DNA from: an uncultured Oscillospiraceae bacterium
GTDB taxonomy: Bacteria > Bacillota > Clostridia > Oscillospirales > JAAYXM01
Direction: 5' to 3'
NCBI GenBank assembly: GCA_934646115.1
Contig: CAKUEM010000001.1
Location: forward strand, 1-64,000
Length of the DNA stretch: 64,000 nt
The first letter of the stretch is position 1, and each line of letters begins with the position of its first letter. The notes below the pieces were generated by a model. The model saw only the letters and a program-made list of their open reading frames with translations, did no database searches and was not told the DNA's origin. The position numbers and the translations under genes were made by a program. Shown in pieces: positions 49,886-58,089 of the stretch.

Positions 49886-51649
49886 TTACTTCGCAAGGCG
49901 CTCTTTCAGCGCGTTGAGCTGACGGGTCATCTCCGCCGGCATGCGGTCGAACTTCGCATAGAACTCTTCCAAGCCCTTCACGTCGTCCTTCCACAGCTCC
50001 GGATCCACGGTGAGCAGAGCCTTAAGCGTATCGCGGCTGACCTCATCCTCGATGCCCTCCAGGTTGATATCCTCAACCTTCGGAACATAACCGATCGGGG
50101 TAACGTCTGCATCGACCTTGCCCTCGCAGCGGTTGATGATCCACTCAAGCACGCGCATGTTATCGCCATAGCCCGGCCACATGAAGTTGCCGTTCTCATC
50201 AAGACGGAACCAGTTGGTATGGAAGATTTTCGGCTGCTTCTTGATCTTCTCGCCCATCTCGATCCAGTGCGCAAAATAGTCGCCCATGTTGTAGCCGCAG
50301 AACGGCAGCATCGCCATCGGATCACGGCGGACAACGCCGACCGCGCCCGAAGCCGCAGCCGTGGTCTCACTTGCCATTGCGGAGCCTACGAACACGCCAT
50401 GATTCCAGTCAAAGGACTGATAAACCAGCGGAGCGGTCTTCGCGCGGCGACCGCCAAAGATGATCGCCGAGATCTCAACGCCGTTCGGCGCTTCAAACTG
50501 ATCGGAAATGCAGGGGCACTGCTTCGCCGGAGCGGTGAAGCGGCTGTTCGGATGCGCGCCCTTGCCGGTGCCGTCCCACTTCTCGCCCTTCCAGGTGAGC
50601 GCGTTCTTCGGCGGGTTCTTGTCAAGACCTTCCCACCAAACGGTGTTGTCCTCCAGATTATGCACCACGTTCGTAAAGATCGTGTTCTTCTGGCAGGTAA
50701 GCAGCGCGTTCGGGTTGGACTTCATGTTCGTGCCCGGCGCAACGCCAAAGAAGCCAGCCTCCGGGTTGATCGCGCGGAGCTCGCCATTCTCGCCCACGCG
50801 CATCCAAGCGATATCATCGCCCACGCACCAGATCTTATAGCCCTTCTTCTTATAGCCCTCCGGCGGGATCAGCATAGCCAGATTGGTCTTGCCGCAAGCA
50901 GACGGGAACGCCGCCGCAACATACTTGGTCTCACCGTTCGGCTTCTCCACGCCGAGGATGAGCATATGCTCTGCCATCCAGCCCTCGTTCTTGCCCTGAT
51001 AGGACGCGATACGAAGCGCGAAGCACTTCTTGCCGAGCAGAACGTTTCCGCCGTAACCGGAGTTGATGCTCCAGATCGTGTTGTCCTGCGGGAAGTGAAC
51101 GATATAGCGGTTCTCCTCATCGAGCTGTGCCTTGGAGTGCAGACCATGCACGAAATCCGTGCTGTCGCCCAGAACGTCAAGCACCTTCTGCCCGATGCGG
51201 GTCATGATCGCCATGTTAAGAACAACGTAAATCGAATCGGTCAGCTCGATGCCGATCTTCGCGAACGGACTGCCGACTGCGCCCATGCTGAACGGGATGA
51301 CATACATGGTTCTGCCCTTCATCGCGCCGTCAAACAGCTTGCCGAGCTTCTCATAGGTTTCCTTCGGGTCCATCCAGTTGTTGGTCGGGCCTGCCTCTTC
51401 CTTGGTCGGCGCGCAGATAAAGGTTCTGCCCTCAACGCGTGCCACGTCGTTGACCGCGGTTCTGTGCAGGTAGCACCCCGGTAATTTTTCCTCGTTTAAT
51501 TTGATCATTTCGCCGGTAGAGACCGCCTCGGCACGGAGCGCATCCAACTGCGCCTCGCTGCCATCGATCCAAACTACCTTGTCCGGCTTGGTCAGCTGAA
51601 CCATTTCGTCTACCCAGCTATTGACCGCCGTGTTTTTCGTTAAACTCAT
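49886..51649 (-). CDS. pckA: Phosphoenolpyruvate carboxykinase (GTP)
   Basis: 587 residues, ATG after AAAGGAGCAGAGAC. GTP-type PEPCK: YVIPFSMGAVGSPF, the P-loop AAAFPSACGKTNLAMLIPP, GDDIAWM, the guanine-binding NP-x-NALT region and FWRD-like DQFEAPNGVEISAIIFGGRR. Converts oxaloacetate and GTP to PEP; in anaerobes it often runs in the carboxylating direction. Own promoter and terminator. Confidence 0.98.
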   Translation of the reverse strand: MSLTKNTAVNSWVDEMVQLTKPDKVVWIDGSEAQLDALRAEAVSTGEMIKLNEEKLPGCYLHRTAVNDVARVEGRTFICAPTKEEAGPTNNWMDPKETYEKLGKLFDGAMKGRTMYVIPFSMGAVGSPFAKIGIELTDSIYVVLNMAIMTRIGQKVLDVLGDSTDFVHGLHSKAQLDEENRYIVHFPQDNTIWSINSGYGGNVLLGKKCFALRIASYQGKNEGWMAEHMLILGVEKPNGETKYVAAAFPSACGKTNLAMLIPPEGYKKKGYKIWCVGDDIAWMRVGENGELRAINPEAGFFGVAPGTNMKSNPNALLTCQKNTIFTNVVHNLEDNTVWWEGLDKNPPKNALTWKGEKWDGTGKGAHPNSRFTAPAKQCPCISDQFEAPNGVEISAIIFGGRRAKTAPLVYQSFDWNHGVFVGSAMASETTAAASGAVGVVRRDPMAMLPFCGYNMGDYFAHWIEMGEKIKKQPKIFHTNWFRLDENGNFMWPGYGDNMRVLEWIINRCEGKVDADVTPIGYVPKVEDINLEGIEDEVSRDTLKALLTVDPELWKDDVKGLEEFYAKFDRMPAEMTRQLNALKERLAK

Positions 51650-51686
51650 GTCTCTGCTCCTTTCTAATGCTCATTCACCGTCATCT

Positions 51687-51715
51687 ATTATATTTATTTT
51701 CTCGCACTTTTGCAA
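51687..51715 (-). promoter_or_regulatory. Promoter of pckA
   Basis: Minus-strand TTGCAA (51715-51710), 17-base spacer, perfect TATAAT (51692-51687), about 38 bases before the start codon. Confidence 0.8.
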
Positions 51716-51751
51716 GAGGAAAACGCGCGAAATTCATAAATTGTTAATTTT

Positions 51752-52630
51752 TTAGCAAGAAGCCGCCGATTTGCGCGCAGAATATAGCACATTCGCTATA
51801 TCGGCAAACCGCGCAAGCGAGAGCGTTTCGCCGCGCACGCGCGGATCGACTCCCGCCTGCGTGAGCAGCTCTGCAAGCCTTTCCTTGCTCCATTCGGCGA
51901 AAAACGCGGCGGAAAGCCCGTTTAAAAGCTGCTTCCTGCGCTGCGCAAACGATGCGCGCACCACGCGGAAGAACAACGCCTCGTCACACACATCGACCGG
52001 CGGCGCCTTGCGCACATGCAGCCGGACGACCGCGCTTGACACCTTGGGCTGCGGCACGAAGCAGCCGCGCGGCACCTCAAATAAAATCTCAGGCTCAGAA
52101 TAATATTGCACAAACACGGTAAACGCGCCGTAATCCGCCGTGCCCGGCGCGGCACAGAGCCGCAGAGCGACCTCCTTTTGCATCATCACAGTGATCGCGT
52201 CAAACAGGCGGCTTTCCAAAAGCCGCGTGAGGATCGGCGTGGTAATATAATATGGTAGGTTCGCGCACACCAGCCGCCGCAGTCCTCCGAAATATTCTTC
52301 GACCAGCGCGGGCAGATCCGCCTTTAAAATGTCCTGATGCACCACGGTCACGTTTTCGCAGCCGGCAAGCGTTTCGTCAAGCACGGGCAGAAGCGCCGCA
52401 TCGACCTCGACCGCAACCACGCGCTTCGCCGCGCGAGACAGTTCCCGCGTGAGGCAGCCCATCCCCGGTCCGATCTCCAAAACGCCGGCGCTCTCATCGA
52501 TCTCCGAACGCGCGGTGATCTCCTGCGGGACCCACGCCGCGGTCAAAAAATTCTGCCCCAGCGCTTTGGAAAAATGAAAGCCATGCCGTTCTAGTATGTC
52601 CCGAATGTTCCCTATTTTATACAAATCCAT
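51752..52630 (-). CDS. rsmA: 16S rRNA (adenine-1518/1519 N6) dimethyltransferase
   Basis: 292 residues from ATG 52630; the open frame extends upstream through two tRNA genes and is not coding there. Dimethylates two adenines in the 16S 3' hairpin. Motifs: SKALGQNFLTA, VLEIGPGMGCLTREL (SAM site), VAVEVD, HQDILKAD, the catalytic NLPYYITTPIL and the C-terminal SFAQRRKQLLNGL. Full length. Confidence 0.97.
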   Translation of the reverse strand: MDLYKIGNIRDILERHGFHFSKALGQNFLTAAWVPQEITARSEIDESAGVLEIGPGMGCLTRELSRAAKRVVAVEVDAALLPVLDETLAGCENVTVVHQDILKADLPALVEEYFGGLRRLVCANLPYYITTPILTRLLESRLFDAITVMMQKEVALRLCAAPGTADYGAFTVFVQYYSEPEILFEVPRGCFVPQPKVSSAVVRLHVRKAPPVDVCDEALFFRVVRASFAQRRKQLLNGLSAAFFAEWSKERLAELLTQAGVDPRVRGETLSLARFADIANVLYSARKSAASC

Positions 52631-52711
52631 ACGCAAAACCCCGACATCCCGCGCGCGGGTAATCAAACAAAAAACGCCTGCGAAGGAAACTCCCCTCGCA
52701 GGCGATCGAGC

Positions 52712-52786
52712 TGGTGACCCGTAGGAGAATCGAACTCCTGTTACCGCCGTGAAAGGGCGGTGTCTTAACCGCTTGACCAACGGGCC
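52712..52786 (-). tRNA. tRNA-Glu (anticodon TTC)
   Basis: Acceptor GGCCCGT/ACGGGTC, anticodon stem CCGCC/GGCGG with loop CTTTCAC, T-arm AGGAGTTCGATTCTCCT. CCA encoded at 52714-52712. Confidence 0.95.
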
Positions 52787-52826
52787 AAAAGAATAGGAGC
52801 GAAACAATTCGCTCCCATCAAAAAAA

Positions 52827-52903
52827 TGGTAGCGGCAGCTGGATTTGAACCAGTGACCGTTCGGGTATGAACCGAATGCTCTAGCCAGCTGAGCTATGCC
52901 GCC
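52827..52903 (-). tRNA. tRNA-Met (anticodon CAT), elongator-like
   Basis: Acceptor GGCGGCA paired with TGCCGCT (one G-T), anticodon stem TTCGG/CCGAA with loop TTCATAC, T-arm CTGGTTCAAATCCAG, encoded CCA. The paired first acceptor base argues against initiator tRNA. An Ile2 (lysidine) tRNA cannot be fully excluded. Confidence 0.9.
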
Positions 52904-53048
52904 ATATAAAGCCATAAGGCAAAAGTTATTTTAATATAAAAGCCCGGAATTGTCAACACCTAATTTTAATTTTTCGCGGCATCGGGTTTAATTTCCCCAA
53001 AAAGCAGGCAAAATAAACGCAAAGAAAGCTGCAAAGCGAGGGGGTATT

Positions 53049-53768
53049 ATGCGTAAAATCGCCCTATTTTTCCTTCTTTTTCTTCCTTTTTTGCGTTTCG
53101 CGGCGGCGGAAGAGAATTTTTATTTAAACACGCGCACGCCGCCGCAAAAGCTGATCCCAAGCACGCTTTCCTGCACATTGCAGCCCGGGGAAAGCGCGCG
53201 CCTCACGGTCGACCTGCTGCCGCGCGGCGCCGACGCAACGCGGCTCGCCTGGTCGATCACGCCGTCTGACGGGCTCGCCGCGATCCTTTGGAACGAGGGG
53301 AGCTGCACCGTGCAGGCGCGCGGCGAAGGGACCGGGCTTCTCACCGTGCGCGATCCGGACGGCGCACAATGCGAGATCCGGCTGACCGTGCGCCGCGCCG
53401 CCGCGTCGCTGCGTCTGAGCGCCACGGCGGAGACCGTGCAGATCGGCGACGAGGTGCGCATCCGCGCGCTCGCCGAGCCGGCGGACGCCGAGATCGTTTG
53501 GAGCGTGGACGCGCAGGACGCGGGCGCGGTGTCATACGGCGGGTCGCTCTGCAAAATTCAGGCCGCAGCGCCCGGCGCGATCCATGTGCGCGCGGATATC
53601 CGCGGCAGCGGCGTGCATTCTGACTACACGCTGCGCGTTTTGCCCGCGCAAACGCAGCCGCCCGCGGTGCTAACGCTTGCTTCACGCGCGCTGTTCTGCG
53701 GCGCGGCGGCGCTGCTCACGCTTGCGCTTGGGCTGTTTTTGTTTCAGAAAGCGAGGCGAATTGGATGA
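53049..53768 (+). CDS. Secreted Ig-like (BIG2-type) membrane-anchored protein
   Basis: 239 residues, ATG after GAGGGGGTATT. Signal peptide (LFFLLFLPFLRFAAA), then two beta domains of the bacterial Ig-like type: CTLQPGESARLTVDLLPRGA with a closing GLLTVRDPDG, and AETVQIGDEVRIRALAEPAD with HVRADIRGSG. A C-terminal membrane helix (LFCGAAALLTLALGLFLF) is followed by KARR. Surface-exposed; function unknown. The stop overlaps the next gene's ATG (ATGA), so it is coupled to the TauE/SafE pair. Confidence 0.75.
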   Translation: MRKIALFFLLFLPFLRFAAAEENFYLNTRTPPQKLIPSTLSCTLQPGESARLTVDLLPRGADATRLAWSITPSDGLAAILWNEGSCTVQARGEGTGLLTVRDPDGAQCEIRLTVRRAAASLRLSATAETVQIGDEVRIRALAEPADAEIVWSVDAQDAGAVSYGGSLCKIQAAAPGAIHVRADIRGSGVHSDYTLRVLPAQTQPPAVLTLASRALFCGAAALLTLALGLFLFQKARRIG

Positions 53769-54121
53769 AAAAGCGACTGCCCTATGTGATCACCGGGCTT
53801 CTTGCCGGCATCCCGAACGGGTTTTTCGGCGCGGGCGGCGGCATGATCCTGGTGCCGCTGTTTTGCCGCTGGCTGAAGCTGCCCGAAAAGAAGGCGTTTG
53901 CCACCTCGGTCGCCGTTATTCTGCCGATGTGCGTTGCATCCGCCATCATTTATCTGATCCGGCAGGACTTTGCGCTGACGGATGCGGTCCCGTTTCTGAT
54001 CGGCGGTCTCGCGGGCGGGATCTTGAGCGGGCTGATTTTTAAAAAAGTCCCCACCGGGCTTTTGCACAAGGCGCTCGGGCTGTTTATTATTTACGGTGGA
54101 GTGAGGAGTCTTTTCTTTTGA
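53765..54121 (+). CDS. TauE/SafE family permease, N-terminal-type half
   Basis: 118 residues, about half the usual family size. Helices with LLAGIPNGFFGAGGGMILVPL and ATSVAVILPMCVASAIIYL match the first repeat of TauE/SafE (DUF81) transporters. Overlaps its neighbour by four bases. Two half-size proteins probably assemble into one transporter; substrates of the family include sulfonates and sulfite. Confidence 0.82.
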   Translation: MKKRLPYVITGLLAGIPNGFFGAGGGMILVPLFCRWLKLPEKKAFATSVAVILPMCVASAIIYLIRQDFALTDAVPFLIGGLAGGILSGLIFKKVPTGLLHKALGLFIIYGGVRSLFF

Positions 54122-54480
54122 ATTTCTTTCTTTCCGCGCTGATCGGCGCGCTGACCGGGATCCTCTCCGGCTTTGGGATCGGCGGCGGCACGCTGCTGAT
54201 CATCGCGATGACCACGTTTGGCGGCGCAAGCCAAATCACGGCGCAGGGCGTGAATCTGCTTTACTTTTTGCCCACGGCGGGCGCATCGCTCATCGGGCAT
54301 ATCAAAAACCGCCTGATCGACCGCGAGGCGCTTCTCTGGACCGCGCTTCCCGGCACGCTCGCCACCGCCGCAAGCTCAATCTTTCTCGGCACGCTGGACG
54401 CCGCATGGGTGCGCCGCCTGTTCGGCGCGTTTCTGCTCGTGATCGGCGTGTCCGAGCTGTTTCGCCGCCCGAAGAGCTAG
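54118..54480 (+). CDS. TauE/SafE family permease, C-terminal-type half
   Basis: 120 residues, TTG start overlapping the previous TGA (TTGA), with AGGAG upstream. GALTGILSGFGIGGGTLLIIAM and AQGVNLLYFLPTAGASLIGHIKN are again TauE/SafE repeat motifs. Together with the previous gene it makes a full-length equivalent split into two frames that overlap cleanly, which looks like a stable arrangement. Confidence 0.82.
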   Translation: MNFFLSALIGALTGILSGFGIGGGTLLIIAMTTFGGASQITAQGVNLLYFLPTAGASLIGHIKNRLIDREALLWTALPGTLATAASSIFLGTLDAAWVRRLFGAFLLVIGVSELFRRPKS

Positions 54481-54522
54481 CGCGGCAAACGCCTTGTGTT
54501 TCGCGCGGCGGTGTGATAGTAT

Positions 54523-54528
54523 TATAAT
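54523..54528 (+). promoter_or_regulatory. -10 box upstream of apbE
   Basis: Perfect TATAAT, 30 bases before ATG 54559. The -35 is weak (TTTCGC at 18 bases). Confidence 0.45.
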
Positions 54529-54558
54529 AGAATTTATGAATTCAAGTTGGGTGCTTTT

Positions 54559-55545
54559 ATGAAAAAAATATGCCTTGTGCTCTCGCTTCTTCTCCTGCTC
54601 TCCTCCTGCGGCGCAAAGCCGCATTCGCGCACGCTGTTTTTGATGGACACCGTGATGCAGCTGACCGTATACGGCGACGACGCGGAGGACGCGCTTGCCG
54701 AATCGGAGCAGATCCTCGCGGAATATGACCGCGCATGCTCGCCCACAGAGGGCGAAACGCCGGCGCTCAATCAGGCGCAGGGCGGCGCGCTCTCGCCCAT
54801 TTTGGGCGATGTACTGGCGCAATCCCTTGCGCTTAGCGAAGAAACCAACGGCGCGTTTGACCCGGCACTCGGACGGTTGATTGCGCTTTGGCAGGCGCAA
54901 ACCGTTCCGGACACAGCGGCGCTTTCCGCCGCAAAACGCGCATCCGGTCACGATAAGGTCTCGCTTTCTGCCGACCGCTCGTCCCTCACACTGCGCGACG
55001 GCGCAACGCTGCATTTCGGCGCGATCGCAAAGGGCGCGGCAAGCGACGCGCTGTATCGTGCGCTCACCGCGCGCGGCATAAAAAGCGCGATCCTGTCGCT
55101 CGGCGGGAACGTGGTTGCCCTCGGCGCGAAGCCGGATGGCAGCGACTGGACGGTCGGCGTGCGCGATCCGGACGGCGGCGAAAACGACTATCTGGCCACG
55201 ATCCCGGTCACGGACCGTTTTGTGGTGTCCTCCGGCGATTATGAACGATTTTTTGAGCAGGACGGCGTGCGTTATCATCATATTTTAGACCCGAAAACCG
55301 GCTATCCCGCGCAAAATGACCTGCGTTCGACCGTGATTGTTGCAAAAAACGGCGCAATGGCGGACGCATACTCCACGGCACTTTTCGTCATGGGCAGCGC
55401 CGCCGCGCTGGATTTCTGGCGCGCGCACAGCGCGGATTTCGAGCTGATTTTAATTCTGAAAAACAAAAAAATCATTGTGTCGGAGGGTCTTTCCGGCTTC
55501 CGGCTGACGAATGGAGCGTATACATATGAAGTGGCGCATCGCTGA
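54559..55545 (+). CDS. apbE: FAD:protein FMN transferase (ApbE lipoprotein)
   Basis: 328 residues from ATG 54559. Lipobox LLLSSC gives an outer-face lipoprotein. ApbE motifs: LFLMDTVMQLTVYGDDAEDAL, NGAFDPALGRL, LHFGAIAKGAASD, LSLGGNVVALGAKPDG, the HHILDPKTGYPAQ metal site and ADAYSTALFVMG. Attaches FMN to a threonine of FMN-binding domain proteins. No acceptor protein with that domain is in the window. Confidence 0.95.
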   Translation: MKKICLVLSLLLLLSSCGAKPHSRTLFLMDTVMQLTVYGDDAEDALAESEQILAEYDRACSPTEGETPALNQAQGGALSPILGDVLAQSLALSEETNGAFDPALGRLIALWQAQTVPDTAALSAAKRASGHDKVSLSADRSSLTLRDGATLHFGAIAKGAASDALYRALTARGIKSAILSLGGNVVALGAKPDGSDWTVGVRDPDGGENDYLATIPVTDRFVVSSGDYERFFEQDGVRYHHILDPKTGYPAQNDLRSTVIVAKNGAMADAYSTALFVMGSAAALDFWRAHSADFELILILKNKKIIVSEGLSGFRLTNGAYTYEVAHR

Positions 55546-55870
55546 TTTCATTGTGATCGGTGTCGTTCTCGCAGCGGCGGCGGCAATTTGGCTGTATCCT
55601 CTGCACACGGCGCCCGGCGGCGCGGTGACGCTGGAGGCGGACGGCGCGGCACAAACGCTCTCGCTCGCAGAGAATCAAACGCTTACGCTGCCGCATGCGA
55701 CGGTCACGATAGCGGGTGGGCGCTGCGCGATCACGCAGGCGGATTGCCCGGACCAGGTCTGCGTAAAAACCGGATGGATCTCGCGCGGCGGGCAGTCGAT
55801 CGTTTGCGTGCCGAACCGGATCGTGATCACGGTCTCCGGCGGCGCGGCGGTCGACGCGGTCACGCAGTGA
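55526..55870 (+). CDS. NusG domain II-containing membrane protein
   Basis: 114 residues from ATG 55526 (GGAGCG), overlapping the apbE end. N-terminal membrane helix (FIVIGVVLAAAAAIWLY), then a small beta domain with CAITQADCPDQVCVKTGWIS and SIVCVPNRIVITV, the NusG-II (DUF1312) pattern with its conserved cysteines. Such proteins often lie beside apbE and Rnf-like flavoprotein genes; function unproven. Confidence 0.88.
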   Translation: MKWRIADFIVIGVVLAAAAAIWLYPLHTAPGGAVTLEADGAAQTLSLAENQTLTLPHATVTIAGGRCAITQADCPDQVCVKTGWISRGGQSIVCVPNRIVITVSGGAAVDAVTQ

Positions 55871-55883
55871 GGGAGGCGGCGCT

Positions 55884-56420
55884 ATGATCGATTTATATTG
55901 CGCGCCCGTTTCCAGCCCACGTGCCCGGCATGCGGTGGGCGAGCAGCTGCTGCGCCGCGAGGCGGCGCGGCGGCTTGGCATCGCGCAAGACGCGGTGTCG
56001 ATCACGCGCGGCGCATATGGAAAGCCGGAAATCGCAGGGCTGTGCTGCAATCTTTCGCACTCAGGCGAGCTTGCAGTGTGCGCGTTTGCCTCCTGCCCTG
56101 TCGGCGTGGATATCGAGCGCATATCCGCCGCGCGGGTGCGCGTGGCGGAGCGCGCGTTTCATCCGGAGGAGCGCGCCCGCCTGCACGCCGCCGCGCCCGA
56201 TGCGCGCGACCGACTGTTTTTTGAGATCTGGACGCGCAAGGAGGCATTTTTAAAATGCTCTGGTCGCGGCATCACGCGGGATCTGGCCGCGCTCAATGTG
56301 TTTGCGCTTGACCCGCGGCTGTTTCATGTCGGCACGATGGGCGACTATGCGCTCGCCGTTTGCACCGCCCGCCCGGAGGCGCTTGGTGCATGCACATGTT
56401 CTATCAACTGGCGCGCGTAA
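55884..56420 (+). CDS. 4'-phosphopantetheinyl transferase (Sfp/AcpT type)
   Basis: 178 residues, ATG after GGGAGGCGGCGCT. Motifs: KPEIAGLCCNLSHSGELAVCAF, the magnesium-binding VGVDIE and FFEIWTRKEAFLK, with the C-terminal part shortened to about 60 residues. Loads phosphopantetheine onto a carrier protein. It could serve the fatty-acid ACP (if no acpS elsewhere) or a secondary carrier. In line with apbE and the NusG-II gene. Confidence 0.9.
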   Translation: MIDLYCAPVSSPRARHAVGEQLLRREAARRLGIAQDAVSITRGAYGKPEIAGLCCNLSHSGELAVCAFASCPVGVDIERISAARVRVAERAFHPEERARLHAAAPDARDRLFFEIWTRKEAFLKCSGRGITRDLAALNVFALDPRLFHVGTMGDYALAVCTARPEALGACTCSINWRA

Positions 56421-56442
56421 TGCCGCCGAGAAAGGGCTTATT

Positions 56443-56967
56443 ATGGAAGGACTTGTTCATATTTATATCGGCGACGGAAAGGGCAAAACCACTGCCGCAC
56501 TAGGGCTTGCGCTGCGTGCCGCGGGCGCTGGGCTTTCGGTCTGGTACTGCCAGTTTTTAAAGCAGGAGGAATCCTGCGAGCTGGCGGCGCTCGCGCATGT
56601 GCCGAACATCACGGTGCAAAAGGGCGAGCCGACGGATGGGTTTTTGTTTGCTATGGACGAGGCGCAGCGTGCGCACGCGCTTGAGAGCGCGCGGCGGCGG
56701 CTTGCGCGCGCCCGCGAAGCGATGGAAAGCGGGCGGTATGACATGGTCGTTCTGGATGAATTTTTATGGCTTCTCACCAATGACGCGGTCACGGCCGAAG
56801 AAGCTCTCGCGATGATCGCGGCGCGAAGCCGCGGCTGCGAGCTGGTTTTGACCGGAGGCTTTGCGCCGGATGAGCTGATCGACGCGGCGGATTATGTATC
56901 CGAGATCGCAAAGCGAAAGCATCCGTTTGACCGTGACCTGCCCGCGCGGCGCGGCATTGAATTTTAG
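56443..56967 (+). CDS. cobO: Cob(I)yrinic acid a,c-diamide adenosyltransferase
   Basis: 174 residues from ATG 56443 (GAGAAAGGGC). P-loop GDGKGKTTAALGLALRAAG, then VWYCQFLK, MVVLDEFLWLLTND and a closing GCELVLTGGFAPDELIDAAD; this is the CobA/CobO/BtuR family. Adenosylates corrinoids to the coenzyme form. It stands alone here, without other cobalamin genes, so salvage is likely. It ends one base before a convergent gene. Confidence 0.93.
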   Translation: MEGLVHIYIGDGKGKTTAALGLALRAAGAGLSVWYCQFLKQEESCELAALAHVPNITVQKGEPTDGFLFAMDEAQRAHALESARRRLARAREAMESGRYDMVVLDEFLWLLTNDAVTAEEALAMIAARSRGCELVLTGGFAPDELIDAADYVSEIAKRKHPFDRDLPARRGIEF

Positions 56968-57222
56968 CTATCCCGCCGGGGTCATCCGAAACGTGCGCGC
57001 CGCGCCCGGACAGAACTCCGCAATATGGCGCGGATAAAACCCGCATCGGCTGATCACAAGCCCGACCGCGCCGCACACCGGCGGCAGCGCGATGCGGAAT
57101 GTTCCGTCCGCCGCCGTTTGCGCGCGCAGGCGCAGACCCTTAAATTTCAGGCAAACGCGAGCTCCGGCGATCGGGACGTTTGTGTCGCGGTCCAGCACGC
57201 GGCCGGTCAGATATTGCTGCAT
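56968..57222 (-). CDS. Small carboxypeptidase-regulatory-like domain protein
   Basis: 84 residues, ATG after GGGAGGCGAAACA. The whole protein is one beta domain: YLTGRVLDRDTNVPIAGARV, then TAADGTFRIALPP and GLVISRCGFYP, the pattern of carboxypeptidase regulatory-like (transthyretin-like) modules. No signal peptide, so probably cytoplasmic or delivered another way. Free-standing single domains are unusual. Function unknown. Confidence 0.7.
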   Translation of the reverse strand: MQQYLTGRVLDRDTNVPIAGARVCLKFKGLRLRAQTAADGTFRIALPPVCGAVGLVISRCGFYPRHIAEFCPGAARTFRMTPAG

Positions 57223-57318
57223 TGTTTCGCCTCCCCGCTCGTTTTCGTCTTTGATACTGTATGCTTGCCCCGCACCGCAATATTCACAAAATATTCACGC
57301 ATCCGGCGTGAAATAGTG

Positions 57319-57324
57319 TATAAT
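57319..57324 (+). promoter_or_regulatory. -10 box of the two-component operon
   Basis: Perfect TATAAT within GTGTATAATAAAG, 52 bases before the regulator start. The -35 element is weak (TTCACG at 19 bases). Confidence 0.5.
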
Positions 57325-57376
57325 AAAGTAAAATATTGCTTTTTGGCGCATTTGCGCGGAAAAGGGGGAACTGTTT

Positions 57377-58078
57377 ATGAATACCAAGGTGTTAGTGGTG
57401 GAAGATGACGCGAATATCGCCGAGCTGATCCACCTGTATCTGGAAAAAGACGGCTATGAGGTGGCTCATGCGGAGGACGGGCTGGACGCGGTGGAAAAAT
57501 TCCGCGAGTTTGACCCGGATATCATCCTGCTTGACATCATGCTCCCAAAGCTGGACGGCTGGGGCGTATGCCGCGAGATCCGCAAAACCAGTAACGTCCC
57601 CATCATCATGCTGACCGCGAAGGATGAAACATTTGACAAGGTCATGGGGCTTGAGATCGGCGCGGATGATTATATTTCAAAGCCGTTTGAAATGAAGGAG
57701 GTCATCGCGCGCATCCATGCGGTGCTGCGCCGCACGGCGCAAAAGGAAGAAGCGCCAAAGACGCATGTGCTGCGCTTTGACAATCTCGTGATCGATATGG
57801 ACGCCTATCAGGTCGAGATCCGGGGGGAGCGCGTGGAGCTGCCGCCCAAGGAGCTTGAGCTTTTAAACTATCTCGCCTCGCATCCGAACCGCGTGTTCAC
57901 GCGCAACCAGCTGCTGGACGATGTGTGGGGCTTTGAATACTTCGGCGACTCGCGCACGGTGGACGTGCATGTCAAGCGCCTGCGTGAGAAGATCGATGGG
58001 GTGAGCGATCAGTGGTCGCTCAAAACCGTTTGGGGCGTCGGCTATAAATTTGAGGTGGCAGAGCCTGCCAAAGCATGA
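57377..58078 (+). CDS. OmpR-family response regulator
   Basis: 233 residues, ATG after AAGGGGGAACTG. Receiver domain (1-120): VVEDDANIAELI, phospho-acceptor Asp in IILLDIMLPKLDGWGV, MLTAKDE, YISKPFEM. Winged-helix DNA-binding domain (about 130-230): VELPPKELELLNYLASHPNRVFTR, FGDSRTVDVHVKRLREK and WGVGYKF. Paired with the kinase 11 bases downstream; together with htrA they look like an envelope-stress system. Confidence 0.96.
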   Translation: MNTKVLVVEDDANIAELIHLYLEKDGYEVAHAEDGLDAVEKFREFDPDIILLDIMLPKLDGWGVCREIRKTSNVPIIMLTAKDETFDKVMGLEIGADDYISKPFEMKEVIARIHAVLRRTAQKEEAPKTHVLRFDNLVIDMDAYQVEIRGERVELPPKELELLNYLASHPNRVFTRNQLLDDVWGFEYFGDSRTVDVHVKRLREKIDGVSDQWSLKTVWGVGYKFEVAEPAKA

Positions 58079-58089
58079 GGGTGTAACGC

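Noticed and set aside
50219..51484. 421-codon plus-strand open frame antisense to pckA
   Set aside because: Shadow of a well-conserved enzyme gene; no ribosome site or domain.
52631..52915. N-terminal extension of rsmA
   Set aside because: The extension runs through two tRNA genes; the family N terminus begins at 52630.
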